Virus record (IMG/VR): IMGVR_UViG_3300025087_000263
Coordinates: 1-28,151 of that record
Source: a virus
Strand: one strand, 5' to 3'
DNA: 28,151 bases
Below, one piece after another: positions 22,428 through 27,419 of this stretch (positions are counted from its first letter, which is position 1; every line of letters begins with the position of its first letter). The notes beneath the pieces are model-generated. The model worked only from the letters and a program-made list of their open reading frames with translations. It ran no database searches and was not told the origin of the DNA. The translations under genes and the position numbers were made by a program.

Positions 22428-22477
22428 GGTAAATTCCTAATATACTAATTATAAAACTATTATTAGCACAATATCAA
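22428..22477 (-). promoter_or_regulatory. Promoter of the groS-groL-terminase unit
   Basis: TTGATA at 22477-22472, 18-bp spacer, TATAAT at 22453-22448. Eight bases later a perfect TAGGAATTTACC, then four bases and the groS ATG. No hairpin in the leader. Identical in design to the promoter at 8413-8364. Confidence 0.75.
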
Positions 22478-22489
22478 GAATTAGACTAG

Positions 22490-22564
22490 GGTGGCTTCCA
22501 CCAGCGTTACTCTCAACAGGCAAAGCAGAACCCGTTAAAATCGCCTAAACTTTCATTTACGCGA
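22490..22564 (-). ncRNA. Three-hairpin noncoding region upstream of groS
   Basis: The gap 22424-22599 has no convincing gene. On the minus strand it holds three hairpins in a row: TCGC-G-TAAA...TTTA-G-GCGA (22564-22541), AACGGG...CCTGTT (22536-22515) and GGTGG-AAG-CCACC (22502-22490). None is followed by a T-tract. It lies between the HNH-AP2 gene and the groS promoter. It could be a structured RNA, a decayed group I intron end or processing sites; no known class is recognised. Confidence 0.35.
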
Positions 22565-22599
22565 AACAATATACTTGTCGATAAAGAAAGTCGATTTAA

Positions 22600-22920
22600 T
22601 CATATATTATTTAACTTTGCAAACTTACCAAAATATTTTAATGCAGCATAATTATAAGCATAAGCAGCTTCTATTTTTGAATTAAAATAACCAAGATGTA
22701 TTTTTCTTGAATTTAAACGTATATAAGCCATCCAACGTTTACTATAAATAAACCAATGAACTCCTTTATATCCTGAAGTATTATTTTTATGTAATTTTTG
22801 GTTCATTCCATTCTGACTACCCGTAACGATTCTTAAATTCTCTTTTCTATTATCAAGAGTATTATGGTTGATATGATCTATTTGTTTATCTTTAAAAGGA
22901 TTGACTATAATTCTAAACAT
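22600..22920 (-). CDS. HNH-AP2 endonuclease, N-terminally truncated
   Basis: The 106-aa product starts at MFRIIVNPFKDKQIDHINHNTLDNRKENLRIV, the core of HNH endonucleases, followed by an AP2-type DNA-binding domain (SGYKGVHWFIYSKRWMAYIRL...HLGYFNSKIEAAYAYNYAALKYFG). Full-length family members usually have some 50-60 residues before this, including a strand-rich lead; here an in-frame stop lies four codons upstream of the ATG. So the N-terminal part is lost or replaced. Probably a decayed mobile element; the HNH catalytic part is only partly present. Confidence 0.75.
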   Translation of the reverse strand: MFRIIVNPFKDKQIDHINHNTLDNRKENLRIVTGSQNGMNQKLHKNNTSGYKGVHWFIYSKRWMAYIRLNSRKIHLGYFNSKIEAAYAYNYAALKYFGKFAKLNNI

Positions 22921-23068
22921 CTTTCTGCGCTAACTCCATATCAGTTTGGGTTACCCCTTTCCCTCCCTTATGAGGGTAAGCTGGCTTCTTATTATTTTTA
23001 ATAGCTTCAGTTCCTAATAATTTAGCTATATTTATATTAGCTTCTTTCCAAGGACTTTTAATGGTCAT
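22913..23068 (-). CDS. 51-aa unknown protein before HNH-AP2 gene
   Basis: Open from an ATG with AAGGGA five bases upstream, one base after the stop of the 99-aa gene. Product MTIKSPWKEANINIAKLLGT then a basic Gly-rich patch (PHKGGKGVTQTDMEL) and a short end. Its last codons overlap the HNH start (ATGTTTAG). It may itself be the front part of a gene cut off by the HNH insertion. No family recognised. Confidence 0.5.
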   Translation of the reverse strand: MTIKSPWKEANINIAKLLGTEAIKNNKKPAYPHKGGKGVTQTDMELAQKDV

Positions 23069-23069
23069 T

Positions 23070-23369
23070 TTATCCCTTACTCCTCCTGTTAGGGGAAAGG
23101 GAATCTAAAGCCTTATTCTGTTGTTTTTCTATAGCTGCATGATGAATACAGGAAGCCATACAGTTAGGACAATCATAAGCTAAAACATCTTCTTCTACCT
23201 TTTCTATTATCTCTTCTATTTTAGAGGTAAACAAATCTTTTACTCTTTTTGCTAACTCATCTAAATCTACAATCGTATGTTCACAACCTACTCCATATTC
23301 ACATTCAACCTCTTTGTAAGGAATTTCTATATCTTCCCACTCACTCATAGAGGAGCTTGGCTTAGTCAT
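23070..23369 (-). CDS. Cys-rich small protein, 99 aa
   Basis: Contains C23, C29 and H31, then after a helical stretch (ELAKRVKDLFTSKIEEIIEKVEE) a cluster C67-x2-C70-x3-C74 with H77 and H78, which should bind zinc. Charged and hydrophilic; no enzyme motif. Start overlaps the previous stop as ATGA. Member of a run of small zinc-binding genes in the accessory region. Confidence 0.55.
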   Translation of the reverse strand: MTKPSSSMSEWEDIEIPYKEVECEYGVGCEHTIVDLDELAKRVKDLFTSKIEEIIEKVEEDVLAYDCPNCMASCIHHAAIEKQQNKALDSLSPNRRSKG

Positions 23370-23548
23370 GGTCTTTGATTCCTTATATATTCTAAAACTG
23401 CTTTTGTTTCCACGTTTTCTATCAGTTCCTCAATAAATTCCTTAACTTCTTTTATTGAACCTAATCTTAGGAAATCATTAGTCTTTCCAAACCTAAATTG
23501 TTTATTAAATTGTTTTACCCAATTCTGTTTAGTAACTGTGGTCTTCAT
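23366..23548 (-). CDS. Small protein, 60 aa, sharing the MxTTVTK start
   Basis: Starts MKTTVTKQNW and continues as a helical basic-acidic protein (LGSIKEVKEFIEELIENVETKAVLEYIR). The first codons repeat those of the two genes upstream. Start is joined to the previous stop by TAATATG. Function unknown. Confidence 0.5.
   Translation of the reverse strand: MKTTVTKQNWVKQFNKQFRFGKTNDFLRLGSIKEVKEFIEELIENVETKAVLEYIRNQRP
23528..23548 (-). repeat. Start-region repeat, copy 3
   Basis: ATGAAGACCACAGTTACTAAA: the 15 nt ACCACAGTTACTAAA are identical to the copies at 23789 and 24520; three bases near the ATG differ or are missing. Confidence 0.65.
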
Positions 23549-23549
23549 A

Positions 23550-23789
23550 TTAGTTTTTTGATAAATGTTCCTTAATAAATTCCTTTGGCGGTACTGCTTC
23601 AGTCATAGTATTAAAACAATTATCACAGACTATAGCAGGATTATTTTTTAATAGTTCCTCTCCCCATAAACTGTTTGCCTCAGCTTCTGCTTCTTCGTCA
23701 GTCCAAGTCTTAGTAAATACTTCTTTGCAATTTTCACATTGATATTCATTCTTACCTATTTTTAATTTAGTAACTGTGGTAGTAGTCAT
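23550..23789 (-). CDS. Zinc-ribbon protein, 79 aa
   Basis: CxxC pairs at C18/C21 and C55/C58 flank a helix rich in Glu and Ala (WTDEEAEAEANSLWGEELL), a small two-knuckle zinc fold common in phages; the phrase 'WTDEEAEAEA' recurs in that family. Begins MTTTTVTK, shared with the methyltransferase gene just upstream. ATG overlaps the methyltransferase TGA. Confidence 0.6.
   Translation of the reverse strand: MTTTTVTKLKIGKNEYQCENCKEVFTKTWTDEEAEAEANSLWGEELLKNNPAIVCDNCFNTMTEAVPPKEFIKEHLSKN
23766..23789 (-). repeat. Start-region repeat, copy 2
   Basis: Identical over 24 nt to copy 1; encodes MTTTTVTK at the start of the 79-aa zinc protein. Confidence 0.7.
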
Positions 23790-24520
23790 GGGTTGGCTTC
23801 CTGGAATGCTTTTGCAAATCCTTGCGGAGTGATTGACCTCAAGGTTTGTCTTAACTTAGTTTGTTTCCAATAATCGGAATTATTTACCCCCTTGAGTTCT
23901 TTTAACTCTGGCATTAGTAACTTATCAAATTTAGGTAGTTTTTGAGAGTTAGTCTTGTGGGCTTCAATCTCCTCTTTGGTCATCACATCACTTATAGTGA
24001 CATGGATCTTTTTAGGAAAGCTGAAGTATCCCCATAAAGCTGTTCTCTTTTTGTAATTATCTCCAAATTCCCAAGGGTCAAAGATAAAGACTGGATTACC
24101 TAAAAACCACTTTAATCTACCATACCAGGGGTTCTCTAATGCCCAAAACCTAAGAGGGGATATTTTAGACTGATCGGAGCTATTGTGGTACATACACTCC
24201 TCTATAATCTTTAAACAAGCCTTGACCACCTCGTACCCCCCCCTTAAATCTCGTGGGGTTTTGGCGTTAGTTCTAGCATCTGAAAACATGGTACATGGTG
24301 GAGCTGCCAGTATTCCATAAATATCTTGATACTCTATAAAAAGATAATCACTAAAAATAATTCCCTTTACATTAAGGATGGCTTCTCTAACATCATAATT
24401 TGGCAAAGTTATATTTATAACTTCATACCCAGCATCTTTATATGGTTTGCTCCAACTACCTGTACCTCCACATAAGTCTAATATTATTTTCCTCTGTTTA
24501 GTAACTGTGGTAGTAGTCAT
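23786..24520 (-). CDS. DNA cytosine-C5 methyltransferase-like protein
   Basis: The 244-aa protein has an AdoMet-binding motif I (ILDLCGGTGS, residues 13-22) followed by an acidic strand end, the catalytic PPC (A-A-P-P-C, 74-76) of C5-cytosine methyltransferases and an ENP motif (129-131) matching their motif VI, then RTALWGYF and a C-terminal TPQGFAKAF block. The target-recognition part is short, so it is a compact phage type. It could protect phage DNA from host restriction. Some proteins of this build are annotated only as methyltransferase-like, and activity is not proved by motifs. Starts with the repeated MTTTTVTK segment. Confidence 0.65.
   Translation of the reverse strand: MTTTTVTKQRKIILDLCGGTGSWSKPYKDAGYEVINITLPNYDVREAILNVKGIIFSDYLFIEYQDIYGILAAPPCTMFSDARTNAKTPRDLRGGYEVVKACLKIIEECMYHNSSDQSKISPLRFWALENPWYGRLKWFLGNPVFIFDPWEFGDNYKKRTALWGYFSFPKKIHVTISDVMTKEEIEAHKTNSQKLPKFDKLLMPELKELKGVNNSDYWKQTKLRQTLRSITPQGFAKAFQEANP
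24497..24520 (-). repeat. Start-region repeat, copy 1
   Basis: A 24-nt segment from ATG through the eighth codon, encoding MTTTTVTK, at the start of the methyltransferase-like gene. Exactly repeated at 23789-23766. Confidence 0.7.
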
Positions 24521-24522
24521 AA

Positions 24523-24816
24523 TTAAAAATTCTCCGGCAATCCTTTCTGTGCCATTCTTAAAAGATTCTCTTTAATTTCCTCATCTGTTTTATGTACAAT
24601 TCTATCAGTTGCTACTTGAACACTATATTGACCATATCCCCATTTAAAACCTTGTTTATACATATCTGCACAAATCCCTTTCTCTCTATCGTTAATATCA
24701 AGTTGAACTATAGAAGGTGTTGGAATAATAGGTTTAGGATTAAACCAAATAGCCAACGGAATAATTAACGTACCTATTGCAATCAACCTTTTAATAGCTG
24801 TAATTTCTTTATTCAT
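24523..24816 (-). CDS. Membrane-anchored small protein, 97 aa
   Basis: A transmembrane segment or uncleaved signal (IKRLIAIGTLIIPLAIWF, about residues 8-25) precedes a Pro-rich linker (NPKPIIPTPS) and a soluble helical domain (RIVHKTDEEIKENLLRMA). A single cysteine (C49). Possibly located in the cell membrane with the C-terminus outside. Starts with GGGGAG ribosome site and ATGA overlap. Function unknown; could be a lysis accessory. Confidence 0.55.
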   Translation of the reverse strand: MNKEITAIKRLIAIGTLIIPLAIWFNPKPIIPTPSIVQLDINDREKGICADMYKQGFKWGYGQYSVQVATDRIVHKTDEEIKENLLRMAQKGLPENF

Positions 24817-24923
24817 CTCCCCTTCCCCTTATCAGTACAGGTATGTTTTTCCAGTCCCCAATGTTCGGGGAATATTAGTTTACATTTAATGCACTTTGTG
24901 GTTTTAGGTTTAATCTGATTCAT
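24813..24923 (-). CDS. 36-aa zinc-knuckle microprotein
   Basis: Residues C11-x2-C14, H21, H27 and C29 resemble a small zinc finger (CIKCKLIFPEHWGLEKHTC). ATG overlaps the previous TGA; AGGAGGGAAGGGG precedes it as a strong ribosome site. Ends basic (DKGKGR). It lies between two other micro-genes in a translationally coupled string. Confidence 0.55.
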   Translation of the reverse strand: MNQIKPKTTKCIKCKLIFPEHWGLEKHTCTDKGKGR

Positions 24924-25066
24924 TTCCCCTTCCCTCCTAATTGATCTAGTAGGGCTAATATCTTTTTAGTACAATTCTTGACGTAGGCATTCTTGTTATA
25001 CTGATCCCACCAATAATACCTTAATATCTCCTCTATTTGTTTTTCCAATCTTTTTTCTTCTTTCAT
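24920..25066 (-). CDS. 48-aa helical microprotein
   Basis: Starts at an ATGA overlap with the stop of the lytic transglycosylase-like gene. The chain is charged and helical (KEEKRLEKQIEEILRYYWWDQYNKN...TKKILALLDQLGG) with an aromatic patch YYWW. No family recognised; retained reading frame, ribosome coupling and biased composition support a gene. Confidence 0.5.
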   Translation of the reverse strand: MKEEKRLEKQIEEILRYYWWDQYNKNAYVKNCTKKILALLDQLGGKGK

Positions 25067-25635
25067 TTGTTAGCCACCAGCCTGTCACAAGCCCAAAGGT
25101 GAAAATTGCCGGATTCTTTATAAAGGTAAGCTGCATAAACTAAGTTGTTTACGGGCTGTTTCATAGCTTCTTCAAAAGACTGATTAAACATCTCCTCAAC
25201 TCTTTTCTTATGCCACCTATTGTTTATCTGGCTCAAGCCTAAATCTATTGACCCGTCTTTATTGACATTAACCCTATCCGGCTGGTGTGTCCCATTCTCA
25301 CACTTCAAGATAGCCATAAACCTCTCCTGGTCCTTCTTCTTAGGTATTAAAATCCCTAAGAGCTTTTTTATCTGGTCTTCGGACAGCTGCACCGCTTTAA
25401 CCTCTTTTGCTTGGACTGCTAAAACAATGTTTTCATCTTCGATCATTTCGAGTTGTTGCTCGATATGATCTACCTTTTGGGATAATTCCCAAACCTCAAC
25501 ACTTTTTATCTCCAATAATTTAGATAATCTGCCAAAAGAACCAATAACCAGCATGATAAAAACCAGGACTATTACACTCTTAAAAGAGTTCCGAAAGCAG
25601 TCATGCCATTTAGGATTTAAGTTGATTCTTTTCAT
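25063..25635 (-). CDS. Membrane-anchored lytic transglycosylase-like protein
   Basis: The 190-aa protein has a short N-terminal tail, a transmembrane segment (about residues 19-33, VIVLVFIMLVIG), a coiled coil (about 41-80) and a lysozyme-like domain from about 100. MAILKCENGTHQPDRVN (E113) and GSIDLGLSQIN (129-138) are the catalytic-Glu and substrate-cleft motifs of SLT-type transglycosylases. It would cut peptidoglycan while held at the membrane, either for lysis or DNA entry. GGAGG stands before the ATG, and its stop overlaps the next start. Confidence 0.7.
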   Translation of the reverse strand: MKRINLNPKWHDCFRNSFKSVIVLVFIMLVIGSFGRLSKLLEIKSVEVWELSQKVDHIEQQLEMIEDENIVLAVQAKEVKAVQLSEDQIKKLLGILIPKKKDQERFMAILKCENGTHQPDRVNVNKDGSIDLGLSQINNRWHKKRVEEMFNQSFEEAMKQPVNNLVYAAYLYKESGNFHLWACDRLVANK

Positions 25636-25961
25636 GGGTTAGCCTCCAACGGTAAACTAAAAGTTGGATTCATTTCTAATTCTGTCCAAGACCCAAAGTC
25701 CCCTTCCCAAAACTGAAAGCATCTTAATCTTAATTGGTCATAAGGCTCAATAGTAATAACAGGAAAGGAGCCCCCTTTTTTCATTCCACATTTCCGAACA
25801 TATTTTTCTAAAGTAATTGAAATTTGGGATGATTCTATTTTAAGGTCATGAATAATATTTTCATTAATCCTTAACTGATCTTCTAAATGCTTAACTTCTT
25901 CATGCCACCCCCATTGCAGAAGGAATAAAGTTACTAGACAAAGAATAATTATAATTTTCAT
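25632..25961 (-). CDS. Small membrane/secreted protein, 109 aa
   Basis: N-terminal hydrophobic segment (KIIIILCLVTLFLLQWGW, residues 2-19) followed by a coiled-coil-like stretch (EEVKHLEDQLRINENIIHDLKIESSQ) and a beta-rich tail with two Cys. An o-spanin or lysis-helper-like layout, but without a lipobox or other diagnostic residue. AGGAGAGG precedes the start. Next to the transglycosylase-like gene it forms a lysis-like cassette by inference. Confidence 0.55.
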   Translation of the reverse strand: MKIIIILCLVTLFLLQWGWHEEVKHLEDQLRINENIIHDLKIESSQISITLEKYVRKCGMKKGGSFPVITIEPYDQLRLRCFQFWEGDFGSWTELEMNPTFSLPLEANP

Positions 25962-25991
25962 AATTTTACCTCTCCTGAATAAACACCATAT

Positions 25992-26075
25992 TTATTTCCC
26001 AACTCCTAACAGCCAAACAACTATTCCAGCGAATATAATGCTAAGTAGTAGTAGTGTTACTATATCTTTATTCAT
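25992..26075 (-). CDS. 27-aa membrane microprotein
   Basis: Residues 5-24 (IVTLLLLSIIFAGIVVWLLG) are a clean single transmembrane helix with a Lys at each end. ATG overlaps the TGA of the 57-aa gene upstream (ATGA). Short single-helix proteins next to lysis genes may be holins or membrane modulators, but nothing here proves it. Confidence 0.55.
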   Translation of the reverse strand: MNKDIVTLLLLSIIFAGIVVWLLGVGK

Positions 26076-26245
26076 TTGTAAATCTTTAGAGAACTACGCA
26101 CAATTTTACAACCAAAGCAAATTTGGGTTAAGGCATCATGGAAGGTACTATAAATTGCTTGTTGGGTATGCAAACCTTCGCATGCCTTAATATGTTTCCT
26201 GACATCTTCCTGTTTTTCTATATATTCATATTCAAATATAATCAT
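26072..26245 (-). CDS. 57-aa unknown protein
   Basis: Starts by ATGA overlap with the repeat gene. Acidic start (MIIFEYEYIEKQEDV), then a His/Cys-containing part (C22, C43, C46, H18, H26, H36) that could bind a metal, and a basic end. No family recognised; coupling and biased reading frame support it as a gene. Confidence 0.5.
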   Translation of the reverse strand: MIIFEYEYIEKQEDVRKHIKACEGLHTQQAIYSTFHDALTQICFGCKIVRSSLKIYK

Positions 26246-27372
26246 TTTTTTCTCCCTAAATGATCTACCTCGTATAAAACTTTTCCTTTTCTAAAGGCTA
26301 TTTTATGTGGATATTCTGGATTTTCCCAAGCATATATATCTTTCTTGGATATTTCTATAGCAATGTATCTATCATTCGGATCAGACCTAAATTCATCACA
26401 AAAGTACGGTGTTGAACAAGCATGGAATTTACCCTCACCACACTCATCATCCTTTGGTTTCCAATTGGTGTGAGTAATAATACTTTTTAATTTCCAATTA
26501 GTCTCTTGTGGTTTTCCTTCTTGTGTCTTGAATTCCTTAGAAACCCTTTTATAGAGAATTACTTTAGTTTTAGACTCAATAGCATTTTTCTCGAACCAAC
26601 CTTCAACTCCTTTTTTATATTTTGGTTTAATAATAGTGGCTGTCTTTGAATTCTTTTTAATGATTGCTTCTACCATCTGAAATGCTACTGCGAAACCAAA
26701 TAAAGCAACCTGCACTCCTGGTGACATAAGATGAACACAGGCAGTCATAAAGGCTTCAACAGTAGAATTACCCAAGGCTTTAACAGTAGAATTACCCCAG
26801 GCTTCAACAGTAGAATTACCCCAGGCTTTAACAGTAGAATTACCCAAGGCTTTAACAGTAGAATTATCCCAGGCTTTAACAGTAGAATTATCCCAGGCTT
26901 TAACAGTAGAATTATCCAAGGCTTTAACAGTAGAATTACCCAAGGCTTCAACAGTAGAATTACCCCAGGCTTTAACAGTAGAATTACCCAAGGCTTCAAC
27001 AGTAGAATTACCCCAGGCTTCAACAGTAGAATTACCCCAGGCTTTAACAGTAGAATTACCCCAGGCTTCAACAGTAGAATTACCCCAGGCTTCAACAGTA
27101 GAATTATCCCAGGCTTTAACAGTAGAATTACCCAAGGCTTCAACAGTAGAATTACCCCAGGCTTCAACAGTAGAATTACCCCAGGCTTTAACAGTAGAAT
27201 TACCCAAGGCTTCAACAGTAGAATTACCCCAGGCTTCAACAGTAGAATTACCCAAGGAGCGATTCACATAAACTATTTCTTTAGTCTCTGTTATTCTGAC
27301 AACTCTATATTCATTAGAAGTAAGCGGAATTTTATCGAACTCTTTTTGTGTTTTAACTACTATAGTTTTCAT
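26242..27372 (-). CDS. Protein with 21 x 8-residue beta-type repeats and a C-terminal domain
   Basis: The 376-aa protein begins MKTIVVKTQKEFDKIP, then carries 21 tandem copies of (G/D)NSTV(E/K)A(W/L) (about residues 41-208), which probably coil into a beta-solenoid. A hydrophobic stretch (VALFGFAVAFQMV) follows, then a C-terminal domain of about 110 residues with ILYKRVSK...DDECGEGKFHACSTPYFCDEFR...YIAIEISKKDIYAW...KVLYEVD, a layout found in phage and gut-bacterial proteins of unknown function that also bear such repeats. AAGGAA precedes the start. Confidence 0.7.
   Translation of the reverse strand: MKTIVVKTQKEFDKIPLTSNEYRVVRITETKEIVYVNRSLGNSTVEAWGNSTVEALGNSTVKAWGNSTVEAWGNSTVEALGNSTVKAWDNSTVEAWGNSTVEAWGNSTVKAWGNSTVEAWGNSTVEALGNSTVKAWGNSTVEALGNSTVKALDNSTVKAWDNSTVKAWDNSTVKALGNSTVKAWGNSTVEAWGNSTVKALGNSTVEAFMTACVHLMSPGVQVALFGFAVAFQMVEAIIKKNSKTATIIKPKYKKGVEGWFEKNAIESKTKVILYKRVSKEFKTQEGKPQETNWKLKSIITHTNWKPKDDECGEGKFHACSTPYFCDEFRSDPNDRYIAIEISKKDIYAWENPEYPHKIAFRKGKVLYEVDHLGRKK
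26749..27252 (-). repeat. Minisatellite, 21 units of 24 bp
   Basis: Unit (minus strand) is GGTAATTCTACTGTTGAAGC plus CTGG or CTTG, and 21 units follow without gaps. Apart from the last codon of the final unit, units differ at only three bases, each changing an amino acid: G/D, E/K and W/L. Because 24 is a multiple of three, other frames are also open, which produces spurious ORFs. Confidence 0.95.
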
Positions 27373-27390
27373 ATATTCCTTAAGTCAGTG

Positions 27391-27417
27391 AAAGAGGTGT
27401 GTCCGTAACACCCCTTT
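27391..27417 (-). terminator. Terminator-like hairpin after the recombination gene
   Basis: A 10-bp stem (AAAGGGGTGT/ACACCTCTTT, one G-T pair) with a 7-base loop sits directly after the TGA of the gene at 27420. Only TTT follows the stem, so termination would be weak; it may instead separate or protect transcripts. Confidence 0.5.
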
Positions 27418-27419
27418 AC

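Noticed and set aside
22490-22564. Twister-type or twister-sister ribozyme
   Set aside because: Short matches around CGCTGGTG...AAG exist, but the outer stems and conserved residues needed for either class are not found.
26745-27239. Second minus-strand frame over the array (LLLKPGVI repeats)
   Set aside because: Same cause; it is contained in the repeat array and has no unique sequence or ribosome site.
26749-27252. CRISPR-like array
   Set aside because: Repeats are contiguous with no spacers and lie inside a coding frame.
26749-27252. Diversity-generating retroelement target
   Set aside because: Variable sites have only two states, are not adenine-directed with many outcomes, and no reverse transcriptase or template repeat is present in the window.
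26731-27408. Long open frame on the plus strand over the repeat array (GFNSRIT repeats)
   Set aside because: It is produced by the 24-bp periodicity, which leaves several frames open; the minus frame has a ribosome site, unique flanking domains and a C-terminal domain.
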